Numbered from the stretch's first letter, positions 1-7,429 are shown. The stretch is 64,000 bases of DNA from KBS-96 sp963722585 (GCA_963722585.1 CAVRNU010000006.1:91968-155967), one strand, 5' to 3'. Notes: generated by a model from the letters alone, not told the origin. Numbers and translations: made by a program.

Positions 1-374
1 GCGAATGGCACGCTCTTACGGAGGCGAAACCGGATCAATGCCAACAGTTGGTCGAGATCGTTTGGCAGCTCCTCAAAGTCGAGCACTGACAGGCGGGCCG
101 CGTAGTCGGGAATCACGAGCGCGGCTTTTGCGCGGCGCTGCGGCGAATGTCCATTACCAAGTTTGGGAAGAGCGGATTCGAGCAGATCGAACCGGACAAA
201 GTTTGGCTGTGATGGCGAGACCGCCAGGGCTTTTTCTTCGAGACGCTGGACGCGAAGACTGGATGGATCGCGGGTTTGGAGATAGGCGAGACCACGCTCA
301 CTTACCTCAAACAGATATTCGGGCGGGGGCTCTTTAATCCAGCGCTGGATTTGATCAAACAACGGCAAAACCAA
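1..374 (-). CDS. PilM-like type IV pilus assembly protein (5' part, runs off left edge)
   Basis: An open frame continues directly after pilB on the minus strand with no ATG. I chose the TTG at 374 because a GAAGGA Shine-Dalgarno lies in the tail of pilB 5 bases before it; TTG at 368 is an alternative. The translation contains the stretches KAALVIPDYAARLSVLDFEE and LIRFRLRKSVPF, which resemble the start of the actin-like PilM proteins that sit beside pilus genes in acidobacteria. PilM is the cytoplasmic adaptor linking the pilus motor to the inner-membrane alignment complex. Only about 124 residues are visible, so the assignment rests on these segments and on the pilC-pilB context. Confidence 0.6.
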   Translation of the reverse strand, partial: MVLPLFDQIQRWIKEPPPEYLFEVSERGLAYLQTRDPSSLRVQRLEEKALAVSPSQPNFVRFDLLESALPKLGNGHSPQRRAKAALVIPDYAARLSVLDFEELPNDLDQLLALIRFRLRKSVPF

Positions 375-375
375 A

Positions 376-1998
376 TTATCCTTCGATGAACGTTACTTTG
401 TTGATTTCTCTAAGAGTGGAGACGCCGGAGCGTACCTTTTGGATGGCGGATTCGCGAAGAAACGTCATGCCCTCGTCCTTTGCCGCACGCTTAATCTCGG
501 AAGCGGGCCGCCGGTTCAGAATCATTTCGCGGATATTTTCCGTAAGGTCGAGCAGCTCGTGGATGGCGGTTCGGCCGTGAAATCCGGTGCCGCTACATTC
601 GATGCAGCCGCTTCCTTCATAGAACGGAAAATTGCGCCATTCGTTCAAATCGAATCCGCTCTCGCGCAGGTAAGCATCGTCGTAGTGAACGCGAGTGCGG
701 CAATGAGGGCAGATGACGCGCACCAGGCGTTGGGCAAGAATGCAGTTGAGCGACGAAACAAAGTTGTATGGCTCAACGCCCATATTGAGGAAGCGGCCCA
801 GCACGTCGAGGACGTTGTTGGCGTGCACGGTTGTGAAGACGAGGTGCCCGGTCAGGGCGGCATTAATTGCGATCTGAGCGGTTTCCTGATCGCGAATTTC
901 GCCGACCAGAATCTTGTCGGGATCGTGGCGGAGAATGGACCGGAGACCGCGGGCGAACGTCAAACCTTTCTTTTCATTTACCGGAATCTGTGTAATTCCC
1001 TTGATCTGATATTCGACGGGGTCTTCAATGGTGATGATTTTGTCTTCGTCGTTCTTGATCTCGCTTAAGGCAGCGTAGAGCGTCGTGGTTTTACCGGAGC
1101 CGGTAGGACCGGTCACAAGCACCATGCCGTAGGGCTCTTTGATGTAGCGGCGGAACTTGACGATATCTGAGTCTTCAAAGCCGACCACATCGAGCGTCAG
1201 TTTCGTGAACTTCTCGCTCATCGATTCCTTGTCGAGAACGCGAAGCACGGAATCCTCGCCATGAATCGTCGGCATGATGGAAACACGGAAGTCGATGAGG
1301 CGGCCCTTGTAGCGGACGCGGAAGCGGCCATCCTGAGGAACGCGGCGCTCGGCGATATCGAGTTCGCTCATCACCTTGATACGCGAAATGATGGCCGAAT
1401 GCCATTCCTTCGAGATGGGACTCATCGCGTATTGGAGGACGCCGTCAATCCGGTACTTGATGGCGACTTCCTGGTCGCGGGTTTCGATGTGGATGTCGCT
1501 GGCGCGGCGCTCGAGGGCATTGAAGATGGTGGTGTCGACCAGCTTGATGACGGGCGCGATGTTGGCTTCTTCAGACGTGAGGCGGTCGATGGAGAGCGTT
1601 TCTTCCATCCCTTCCTCGTCGCCGACAACGTCGAGCGTGAAGCCTTCGGTGACCTCTTCGAGTACTCGCTGCGACTGCTCGGTCTTCTTGAGCAGATCGG
1701 AAATCTGGGAATAGGTGGCAACCCGGACTTTCAGCTTCTTGCCCAGAAGGACCGAGAGCTCGTCGATGAGCGTGATCTGCCGTGGATCGGAAAGGGCGAT
1801 CTCGAGCGTGCCATTTTGCGCATGCACCGGGATGAAATGGTAGCGGAACATGAGATCGACGGGCACAGTTCGGAACAAGTCCGCGTCGATTCGCGATTCC
1901 TTCAGGTCGATGAAATCGCAACGATAGCGGCGGGCGAGCGCTTGGGCTTGCGCCTGTTCTTCGCCGAGGTCTTGGAATTTGAGGGTTTCAGTTGCCAT
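376..1998 (-). CDS. pilB: Type IV pilus / type II secretion assembly ATPase
   Basis: 540 aa. A hexameric cytoplasmic ATPase of the GspE/PilB family that powers pilin polymerisation. In order: an N-terminal MshEN/GSPII_E-N-like region (about 1-150), then the ATPase core with Walker A GPTGSGKTTT near residue 297, and the Asp/Walker B and His boxes (ILVGEIRDQETAQIA, then GHLVFTTVHANN). A four-cysteine zinc site follows (CPHC near 428, CIEC near 465), typical of extension ATPases rather than PilT. Three bases separate it from pilC upstream, and the PilM-like gene follows at once, so this is one operon. Whether it serves pili or secretion cannot be settled here; the PilM-like neighbour favours pili. 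Confidence 0.93.
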   Translation of the reverse strand: MATETLKFQDLGEEQAQAQALARRYRCDFIDLKESRIDADLFRTVPVDLMFRYHFIPVHAQNGTLEIALSDPRQITLIDELSVLLGKKLKVRVATYSQISDLLKKTEQSQRVLEEVTEGFTLDVVGDEEGMEETLSIDRLTSEEANIAPVIKLVDTTIFNALERRASDIHIETRDQEVAIKYRIDGVLQYAMSPISKEWHSAIISRIKVMSELDIAERRVPQDGRFRVRYKGRLIDFRVSIMPTIHGEDSVLRVLDKESMSEKFTKLTLDVVGFEDSDIVKFRRYIKEPYGMVLVTGPTGSGKTTTLYAALSEIKNDEDKIITIEDPVEYQIKGITQIPVNEKKGLTFARGLRSILRHDPDKILVGEIRDQETAQIAINAALTGHLVFTTVHANNVLDVLGRFLNMGVEPYNFVSSLNCILAQRLVRVICPHCRTRVHYDDAYLRESGFDLNEWRNFPFYEGSGCIECSGTGFHGRTAIHELLDLTENIREMILNRRPASEIKRAAKDEGMTFLRESAIQKVRSGVSTLREINKVTFIEG

Positions 1999-2001
1999 GT
2001 T

Positions 2002-3219
2002 CTACTTGAGGGAACCGGAGCTAGCCAGTGAAAAGATGGGCAGGTACAGAGCCACGAGAACGAAGGCAACGAAAATACCCATAAAGATCATGATGGCGGG
2101 TTCGATCAAGGAAAGCACAGCCGTGGTTCGAGTCGCCACATCCTCGTCGTAGAATTCCGCCACGCTATTTAGCATGGCAGGTAAAGCGCCAGTTGACTCG
2201 CCAACTTCCATCATGTCGACCGAAAGGGAGGGAAAAATGCCGGTGCTGGCCAAACTCTGTGAGAGTGGACGGCCTTCACGGACCTGAGTTGCCGTTTTTT
2301 CCAACGCGCGCTTCAGAAGAACTGTGCCACTGGAGCGGCCGGAAGTGTCAAGGGCCTGCAACAGCGGAATTCCGCCGATCAATAACGTGCTGAGGACGCG
2401 CGAGAACTGCGCCACTTGATACTTGATCCAGATTTCGCCAAAAAGGGGAAGCTTCATTTTCCAGCTGTCGAGAGTTGCCTGCGAGGATTCCCGGCGCGCC
2501 CAGAACCAGGCTCCAACAGCAGCGACGATGAGTCCGGCGAAACCAAGAAGGACGTAATTGCGGGCGGTGGTGCCGACAGCGATGAGAATTCGCGTGGGCG
2601 CTGGAAGTTGAGCCTGCATCGTGCTGTAGAGCACCGCAAAATTCGGGACGACGTATGTGACCAGGAACACAATGATGCACATCACCAATACGATGAGCAC
2701 CGCCGGATACATAAGTGAGACTAAAACCTTCTTGCGAACCGCCAGCGTCAGCTTTTGGTAGGTCAGGTAACGCTCGAGAACTTCCACCAGCGCGCCGCTT
2801 CGTTCGCCGGCGAGAATGGACGTGATGTAAATGGGTGGAAACACGCCCTGGTGGGCGAAGGCATCGCTCAAAACGGAACCTTGCTTTACTTCTGCGCGAA
2901 CTGCCTGAATATGCCGACTGAGCTTCGGATCGGTCAGCCGGTCGGCGAGCAGATCCAATCCCTTCAGAATGGGCAAGCCGGCTCGGACAAGCGTGACAAA
3001 CTGCTGGTTGAAAATCAGGAACTTCTCGAGATTTACGGTTTTGCGGCGCCGCGATCCGACCGAGCCGAGCCTGGCTCCGAAGTCGCGGGGTTTCGCCGAA
3101 TAAACGAGAAATCCTTGTTGCGCGAGGCGCTCGCGGGCTTCGCGTTCGCTTCCGGCTTCGGCGACCTGTTCATGAATGTGGCCGCGGGTATCGGCGTATC
3201 GCAGTAGAAATTCAGCCAC
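2002..3219 (-). CDS. pilC: Type IV pilus inner-membrane platform protein (GspF/PilC family)
   Basis: 405 aa, normal length for the family. It is the polytopic inner-membrane platform on which PilB acts. It shows the duplicated GspF domain: the first copy begins near residue 65 (FLIFNQQFVTLVRAGLPI), the second near 270 (VAQFSRVLSTLLIGGIPLLQ). Each is followed by hydrophobic membrane segments (around 165-190, 215-240 and 370-395). The N-terminus carries the short soluble FLLRYADTRGHI segment seen in PilC proteins. It lies 3 bases upstream of pilB and 3 bases downstream of lolA, which suggests co-transcription. Confidence 0.92.
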   Translation of the reverse strand: MAEFLLRYADTRGHIHEQVAEAGSEREARERLAQQGFLVYSAKPRDFGARLGSVGSRRRKTVNLEKFLIFNQQFVTLVRAGLPILKGLDLLADRLTDPKLSRHIQAVRAEVKQGSVLSDAFAHQGVFPPIYITSILAGERSGALVEVLERYLTYQKLTLAVRKKVLVSLMYPAVLIVLVMCIIVFLVTYVVPNFAVLYSTMQAQLPAPTRILIAVGTTARNYVLLGFAGLIVAAVGAWFWARRESSQATLDSWKMKLPLFGEIWIKYQVAQFSRVLSTLLIGGIPLLQALDTSGRSSGTVLLKRALEKTATQVREGRPLSQSLASTGIFPSLSVDMMEVGESTGALPAMLNSVAEFYDEDVATRTTAVLSLIEPAIMIFMGIFVAFVLVALYLPIFSLASSGSLK

Positions 3220-3222
3220 GCG

Positions 3223-3906
3223 TTAATTGTCTCCTGAAGGCGAGTTGACGGCGTCGACCAACTCGGCTCCGACGGGGATAGTGAAGTGGAAGGCGGCATC
3301 GGGAATGGGCGGATTCAGCTTCTCATTTCGAAAAACGAACCCAATCACGCTTCCATCGCGCCCGTCGATCGTAAGTTCTTGAATTTGCAAGTCCGGCCCA
3401 ATCAACATGCGTATCTTGCCGTACGGGAGGCGATCGTTCTTTGCTTCCGCAATAAGGTACGTGCCATTTGGGGCCGGATTTGTCTCAAAGCCACGGAAGT
3501 CGTTTTTCAGATTAAGCCGACCCAATAGGAAAGCCATTGGGGCGCGCAGATCATCGGTGGCCTTGAGGCGCGAGCGTTCTACGCGGTTGTCGGCGGCGGT
3601 ATACAGATAGACGGTTTGGCCGTCAGAGACGAATAACTTGCCTGCCGGGTCGCTGTAGGTCCAGCGCATTCGGCCTGGTTTTCGCAGGACGAGCTGACCG
3701 GACTCGGGCCGGTGACTCCTGCCAGCGAGACTGTAAGTCTCTGTAAAATCGACGGAAAGGGTGTGAGCCTGGTTGTAGCGGCGGTCTACGCGGGCGAGCA
3801 GCGTGTCGAGAGACGAATCGGCGGCCCGCAGCGGCAGAGGGGCGACGGCCAAACACACGACGGCTGCCTGGAGGGCTGCGAGGCTAAACACATTCCAATG
3901 ACGCAT
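3223..3906 (-). CDS. lolA: Outer-membrane lipoprotein carrier protein LolA family
   Basis: 227 aa from the ATG at 3906. That start places a signal peptide (MRHWNVFSLAALQAAVVCLA, cleavage near LRAADSS) at the N-terminus; the open frame extends further upstream but that part is low-complexity and unlikely to be coding. The mature protein shows LolA features: an early SLDTLLARVDRRYNQAHTLS helix, VDFTETYS, then LRKPGRMRWTYSDPAGKLFV and SDGQTVYLY. LolA shuttles lipoproteins across the periplasm from LolCDE to LolB, so this points to a diderm host. It sits 3 bases before pilC. Confidence 0.85.
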   Translation of the reverse strand: MRHWNVFSLAALQAAVVCLAVAPLPLRAADSSLDTLLARVDRRYNQAHTLSVDFTETYSLAGRSHRPESGQLVLRKPGRMRWTYSDPAGKLFVSDGQTVYLYTAADNRVERSRLKATDDLRAPMAFLLGRLNLKNDFRGFETNPAPNGTYLIAEAKNDRLPYGKIRMLIGPDLQIQELTIDGRDGSVIGFVFRNEKLNPPIPDAAFHFTIPVGAELVDAVNSPSGDN

Positions 3907-3950
3907 GGGAGAAACAGTTCGTTGAGTGGCTGGCCGGGCAGGCCCGGCCA

Positions 3951-4622
3951 CTACGGCGAGAGACGCTCGAGATGCCACAAATGCTCTGCGGTTCGGGTGT
4001 AACGGAGCCGGTCGTGAAGGCGGTTGGGCCTTCCCTGCCAGAATTCGATCGTATGAGGATACAGGCAATATCCGCCCCAAAAGTCGGGAAGGGGAACGTC
4101 GTCGGTTGCGTGGTAGCGGGCTTCGAGTTCCTGAAGACGATTTTCTAATATGTTGCGGCCGGGGACGACTGCGCTTTGATGGGAAGCGAGGGCTCCGAGG
4201 CGGCTGCCTTTGGGCCGGGTCCGAAAATAGCGTTCCGACTGGTCGTGTGAGGTGCGATGGACGGTTCCTTCCACGCGGACCTGGCGTTCGAGCTCCGCCC
4301 AATAAAAAACCAATGCCGCGAGGGGATTCCGGTCGAGTTCCTGCGCCTTCCGGCTTTCATAGCTTGTGAAAAAAACGAACCCATCGTCGCCAAATTCCTT
4401 GAGCAGAACGATGCGGGCCGAGGGTTGCCCGTTTTGAGCTGCCGTCGCCAAGGTCATTGCGTTGGGCTCCTTGAGTTCGGAGTGGCAAGCGTCAGAAAAC
4501 CAGGTTTCGAACTGCGCGATGGGATTGGGGGCAACGCCGGATTCGACAAGCTCGGCGCGCGTGTAATTCTCACGGAGATCGGCGAGTGAGTGATGGATGT
4601 GAGGTTTCGTGTCGTCGGCCAT
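3951..4622 (-). CDS. pdxH: Pyridoxamine 5'-phosphate oxidase
   Basis: 223 aa. FMN enzyme oxidising pyridoxamine or pyridoxine 5'-phosphate to pyridoxal 5'-phosphate in the cytoplasm. The FMN-binding split barrel is evident: NAMTLATAAQNGQPSARIVL, then FVFFTSYESRKAQEL. The C-terminal dimerisation segment is also present (YPHTIEFWQGRPNRLHDRLR), ending in WHLERLSP close to the usual RLxP ending. Length is standard. PLP from this enzyme would serve the glycogen phosphorylase encoded further right, though that link is only metabolic. Confidence 0.95.
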   Translation of the reverse strand: MADDTKPHIHHSLADLRENYTRAELVESGVAPNPIAQFETWFSDACHSELKEPNAMTLATAAQNGQPSARIVLLKEFGDDGFVFFTSYESRKAQELDRNPLAALVFYWAELERQVRVEGTVHRTSHDQSERYFRTRPKGSRLGALASHQSAVVPGRNILENRLQELEARYHATDDVPLPDFWGGYCLYPHTIEFWQGRPNRLHDRLRYTRTAEHLWHLERLSP

Positions 4623-4640
4623 AGCTTCGTCGGTTCGGGG

Positions 4641-5315
4641 TCAGGCCGCGGTTTCTTGGAGCTCGCGTTCGTAATCGGCGAACAGATCGGGGACCATATC
4701 GAGGGCGCGGAGCTCGATTTCGGCCATTGAAAATTCAAAGCCATTTTCTTGCGGCTCCCACTCGATGTGGCGACCTTCGTGGACGGCGGCGATGTAGTGG
4801 ATGGCAGCTTCGTCGAGACAAGCTTTCGTTTGGCGCTGGCGGAGTTCTTGAAGCTGGCACAGCGCGGCTGAGTCTTTTTCGCGCTGGCGGCGGAGGCGGT
4901 TTTCCTGAATGCTCAAATTGTTGAACTGGCGCTGGTAGGCCAGGAAGATTTTGGCTTCGATGAGGTGCTTGCGGACTTCAGGATCTTCTTGCGGGAATAG
5001 CTCGGCGAATTCGAGACGGCCGACAGCGTAGATTCCCATTTCGAGGGACGGGATGCGGAGGAGACGCCATTCTGTGTCGGCGAGAGATTGGACGAGGTTT
5101 CGTTCTCTGTCGTTGGCGGGTTCGAAGCGCTCGATGAAGTGAGCCACGTGGGCTTCATACAGCGCGGCATCGTCGGCGGGAAGCAGGACGGTGCGGCCGG
5201 TTAGGCCTGTTTTGACGGCGTTTAAGGATGATTTGGCTTTGCCGGTTTCGGACGTGGGGCCGGTAGAGAGTTCGGCGTTGGCGCGGTTGGCAGCGATTTG
5301 GGCTTCAGAGGACAT
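4641..5315 (-). CDS. Hypothetical protein, acidobacterial ANRANAELSTGP family
   Basis: 224 aa, function unknown. The N-terminus (QIAANRANAELSTGP followed by TGKAKSSLNAVKTGLTG) matches a family I recall as multi-copy in acidobacteria and planctomycetes. The middle is helical and charged (residues about 110-160, rich in Q, R, E and K) and probably forms coiled coil. No membrane segment or catalytic motif is visible. It is codirectional with pdxH, 18 bases upstream, and may share its transcript. Confidence 0.75.
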   Translation of the reverse strand: MSSEAQIAANRANAELSTGPTSETGKAKSSLNAVKTGLTGRTVLLPADDAALYEAHVAHFIERFEPANDRERNLVQSLADTEWRLLRIPSLEMGIYAVGRLEFAELFPQEDPEVRKHLIEAKIFLAYQRQFNNLSIQENRLRRQREKDSAALCQLQELRQRQTKACLDEAAIHYIAAVHEGRHIEWEPQENGFEFSMAEIELRALDMVPDLFADYERELQETAA

Positions 5316-5526
5316 AGATAAGGACTCCTGAAATGGAAATGGCTCGCGGACGCGTCCGTGAGCCTGGCTGAGGGTAGCATGTCGAGGACGAAAACCGGTT
5401 TGGGGTGGGCCGAGAAAATCGGGTTAAGTTGAAGTGAGGCAGGGAGATAAAAATATTTTAGTTTGTTGTGACTGGGCGGCGCTGTATTCGGGTTAACTGT
5501 TACTGGTCTATAATGACGGTGAAGAA

Positions 5527-5549
5527 GGGCGGCAGTGGCGCTGCCGCCC
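5527..5549 (-). terminator. Intrinsic terminator of unit A
   Basis: GGGCGGCAG and CTGCCGCCC form a perfect 9-bp stem with a 5-base loop, followed on the minus strand by CTTCTTC, a weak pyrimidine tract. It lies 12 bases after the stop of the tiny ORF. Unit B has a different stem in the same place. Confidence 0.6.
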
Positions 5550-5561
5550 TCTACACTCGAG

Positions 5562-5621
5562 CTAACGGCGTTTCCACCGAAGTTTGAGTATAACGGTTGC
5601 GAAGATCGAAACCACCTTCAC
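5562..5621 (-). CDS. Tiny hydrophobic/basic peptide, copy A (19 aa)
   Basis: Predicted product MKVVSIFATVILKLRWKRR from a GTG at 5621. It is a short hydrophobic stretch with a strongly basic end, like a single-pass or surface-bound membrane peptide. The same product type occurs in unit B, with synonymous differences at the conserved K, L and R codons, which argues for translation. The AGGAGGTG signal is 14 bases from this GTG, longer than usual. A five-codon ORF (ATG at 5635) fits the signal better, and its TGA overlaps the GTG, so coupling is possible. Function unknown; type I toxin-like or small membrane regulator are only guesses. Confidence 0.45.
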   Translation of the reverse strand: MKVVSIFATVILKLRWKRR

Positions 5622-5635
5622 CCAGAGGTAAGCAT

Positions 5636-5745
5636 CACCTCCTGCGGCAAGCAGGAATTGAAAGGCCGGAGGTACTGACTCCGGCCTTTCGCTTAACCGT
5701 CCATGGCGCGATCTCGCGAAAGCTGCCGTTCCTTCCGCTCCTGCG
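5636..5745 (-). promoter_or_regulatory. Structured leader of unit A
   Basis: Minus-strand hairpins: CGCGA/TCGCG, GGCCGGAG/CTCCGGCC extended by GAAA/TTTC (5660-5690), and CCTGC/GCAGG just before the ribosome binding site, which takes up part of AGGAGG. GCTTTCGC upstream can instead pair with GCGAAAGGC, which overlaps the 5' arm of the large hairpin, so two exclusive folds are possible, as in an attenuator or riboswitch. In unit B the stems are kept and the loops differ. I recognise no known class. Confidence 0.5.
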
Positions 5746-5868
5746 TTGTTCGCTGTCATGTCTTGGTTATATCGGGCAAAAAGGTTGAATACTGCGAGGA
5801 AAAATCTTGCAGCCTCGAGTCGCAAGGTCCGCTTATGGTTCGTCATGTGGGATTGGTGGTGATAAGGT

Positions 5869-6342
5869 ATGGAGCACGTGGCATCGGCAACTATCAAACT
5901 CTACCTTCCACGCGGGGATGCGAAGAGCTTACGGACTGCCTAATTCTCCAACTAGAGCGGCAAGGCGATCGCCGCGCCTCGCACTGAGCTAGTGCTAAGT
6001 TGCGGAAGAAAGGGTATGCTAGCCGCTCCCTTGCGGTCGCGGTTCTGTAGGCGCCGGGTAAGGAACAGCGCTGCGCGAATTTCTGCGAGTAGGTACTAGA
6101 CGAGCTTCTAGCTCGCGAGGAGCTCGATAAGGCTGGCGTCTACCTGCTTATTGGTACCGATCCTGTTAGCAACGCACCCCGCGCTTACATCGGCGAAGCC
6201 AGATTATTCGCGAGCGACTGAAGCAGCATAAGACAAAGGAGTTTTGGATTTCAGCGATCTACATGGAGGGAGCGCGAACGGACTTATCGAGTGGAAAACG
6301 AAGGACGGAAGAGTCCTCAAACAACTCGACGAACAGGGCTAA
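5869..6342 (+). pseudogene. Decayed GIY-YIG nuclease-domain protein with DUF4357-like end
   Basis: Fragments of one protein can be read in order. An N-terminus from ATG 5869 (ATIKLYLPRGDAKSLRTA) runs into two in-frame stops where the pattern continues as FSN-SGKAIAAPRTEL. From 6093 comes EELDKAGVYLLIGTDP followed by APRAYIGEA, the GIY-YIG core. After a frameshift near 6202 it continues RERLKQHKTKEFWISAI. It ends NGLIEWKTKDGRVLKQLDEQ before TAA at 6342, as in DUF4357 tails. Intervening parts are missing or scrambled. Such proteins are accessory nuclease-like genes of unknown role. It is not functional. Confidence 0.65.
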
Positions 6343-6406
6343 CCGTCTAAGAGGCACATTTTGGCATCTGGTGCAGTAAATCTGCTATGATTGACCGCTA
6401 AGAAGA

Positions 6407-6428
6407 GCCGGGATTTGGCGGTCCCGGC
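6407..6428 (-). terminator. Intrinsic terminator of unit B
   Basis: GCCGGGA and TCCCGGC pair around an 8-base loop, followed on the minus strand by TCTTCTTAG. Position relative to the tiny ORF matches unit A, but the stem sequence is different, so the element is conserved by function more than by sequence. Confidence 0.55.
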
Positions 6429-6441
6429 CCTCGGCATCAAG

Positions 6442-6504
6442 CTAGCGGCGTTTCAACCGGAGCTTGATGACAATCGTCCCGAGTAAAATCAGGATGGTCT
6501 TCAC
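6442..6504 (-). CDS. Tiny hydrophobic/basic peptide, copy B (20 aa)
   Basis: Predicted product MKTILILLGTIVIKLRLKRR from a GTG at 6504. It aligns with copy A over the start and the KLR-x-KRR end, with one extra residue in the hydrophobic part. Codons at the conserved end differ synonymously (CTC/CTT, CGC/CGT, AAG/AAA). The AGGAGGTG signal at 6523-6530 is 18 bases away; an in-frame ATT or GTG nearer to it would add 6-7 residues. The longer frame through the leader is out of register with this ORF here but in register in copy A, so the leader frame is probably not the conserved product. Confidence 0.45.
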   Translation of the reverse strand: MKTILILLGTIVIKLRLKRR

Positions 6505-6522
6505 GTAGAGAGCGATAGGAAT

Positions 6523-6632
6523 CACCTCCTGCGGCAAGCAGGAATTGAAAGGCCGGAGCCGTTAACTCCGGCCTTTCGCTTGACCGCCCATGGCGCGATC
6601 TCGCGAAAGCTGCCGTCCCTTCCGCTCCTGAG
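6523..6632 (-). promoter_or_regulatory. Structured leader of unit B
   Basis: Same hairpin series as in unit A. The large hairpin is at 6547-6577 (GAAAGGCCGGAG against CTCCGGCCTTTC) with a different loop, GTTAACGG-type instead of GTCAGTAC-type. The CCTGC/GCAGG hairpin again abuts the ribosome binding site. Loop change with stem conservation is what an RNA structure under selection would show. Confidence 0.5.
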
Positions 6633-6926
6633 TTGCTCACCTACCTGGCCGAGGAGTTTCTTGAGCCGCTTGGATTGTCCATAAATGCTCTCGCTCTCGC
6701 ACTACGCGTGCCGGCAATCCGTATTCAGGCGATCGTCAAAGGCGGACGCGCGATCACGGCCGATACGGCTCTGCGCTTGGCGCAGTGCTTCGGGACAACC
6801 CCGGAATTTTGGATCAACCTGCAAGGCAATTATGAGCTCGATAAGGCCAAGCGGGAAAAGCTCGAGCAGATTCAAGCTGAAGTCATGCGCCGGACGGGCT
6901 GCGTGAGATTTGGGAGAGAGCCGTAA
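6633..6926 (+). CDS. higA: HigA-family antitoxin, orphan and probably 5'-truncated
   Basis: 97 aa from a TTG. It has the XRE-type helix-turn-helix of HigA/VapI antitoxins: EEFLEPLGLSINALALAL, then the diagnostic RAITADTALRLAQCFGTTPE and FWINLQGNYEL. HigA normally binds its own promoter and neutralises the HigB RNase. The usual HPGE-type start is absent, because the sequence before GAG at 6630 belongs to unit B. No higB is found next to it. The copy may be inactive or run from a new start. Confidence 0.75.
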   Translation: MLTYLAEEFLEPLGLSINALALALRVPAIRIQAIVKGGRAITADTALRLAQCFGTTPEFWINLQGNYELDKAKREKLEQIQAEVMRRTGCVRFGREP

Positions 6927-6964
6927 AGGTTGCCGGATTATTGAGTTCGGGACAACAGAACGGG

Positions 6965-7429
6965 CTAGAGCATGCTTTCCAGTCGAACGTAGCTCGCTTC
7001 CATTCCGTGCTCCATGCCGGTCGCGAGCATACGCGCGCGCGTTTCCGCATCGGGCAGGGTCATGCGCATCGTCATTAATGTGCCGGTGCCGTCCGGATCG
7101 AACCTCGTTTCAACGTGGTTATCCGGTGTCGGGTCGGGCAAGTGCATACGCTCCACGTGAACGATTCTGCTGTAGGGCTCGAGCTCCAGATACTCGCCCG
7201 TCAGGTGGAATGCGCCCCCTTTGCCGTTCGTCCACTCGTATCGTATCTTCCCGTTTGGTCGCGCCTCGCTAATACAAACAGGCATGGTCCACCCATCAGG
7301 ACCGAGCAACCATTTCTGGATCAATTGCGGCTCTGTATGTGCGCGGTACACGGCCTCAGGTGGCGCAGCGAAGCGCCGCGTCACAACAATATGTCTATCG
7401 CCTTCGGTCTTAAGCGTCATTTTACTCAT
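6965..7429 (-). CDS. SRPBCC (AHSA1-type) domain protein
   Basis: 154 aa. The N-terminus HIVVTRRFAAPPEAVYRAHT and the WLLGPDGWTMP segment are characteristic of the START-like AHSA1 family, whose members bind small hydrophobic ligands in the cytoplasm. The C-terminal helix is present (ARMLATGMEHGMEASYVRLE). Its start overlaps the end of the ArsR-type regulator by 8 bases, a common pairing in which the regulator controls both. The ligand is not predictable. Confidence 0.88.
   Translation of the reverse strand: MSKMTLKTEGDRHIVVTRRFAAPPEAVYRAHTEPQLIQKWLLGPDGWTMPVCISEARPNGKIRYEWTNGKGGAFHLTGEYLELEPYSRIVHVERMHLPDPTPDNHVETRFDPDGTGTLMTMRMTLPDAETRARMLATGMEHGMEASYVRLESML

Larger units (their letters stand above)
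5510..5750 (-). repeat. Duplicated unit A (leader hairpins, tiny ORF, terminator)
   Basis: First of two copies of a roughly 240-bp unit; the second is at 6385-6632. Read on the minus strand, both have a nearly identical leader (about 5636-5745 here), a Shine-Dalgarno-like AGGAGGTG, a tiny ORF ending in a KRR-stop motif, a GC-rich terminator, and a shared CGGTCA...ATAG ending. The leader is almost identical while the ORF has drifted mostly in a coding-compatible way. Confidence 0.75.
6385..6632 (-). repeat. Duplicated unit B (leader hairpins, tiny ORF, terminator)
   Basis: Second copy of the unit at 5510-5750, same orientation. Its 5' boundary on the minus strand (near 6630) falls exactly where the plus-strand higA homology begins, so the unit appears to have replaced the start of that gene. 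This suggests insertion rather than simple local duplication. Confidence 0.75.

Noticed and set aside
1261..2031. 256-codon plus-strand frame over pilB
   Set aside because: Exact antisense of an intact, conserved ATPase; product has no domain pattern. Typical high-GC shadow.
3907..4302. N-terminal extension of lolA
   Set aside because: Low-complexity R/P/S-rich and overlaps pdxH; the internal ATG gives a proper signal peptide.
5562..5897. 111-codon minus-strand frame through unit A
   Set aside because: It spans the leader hairpins; in unit B the same frame is out of register with the tiny ORF, so the long product is not conserved.
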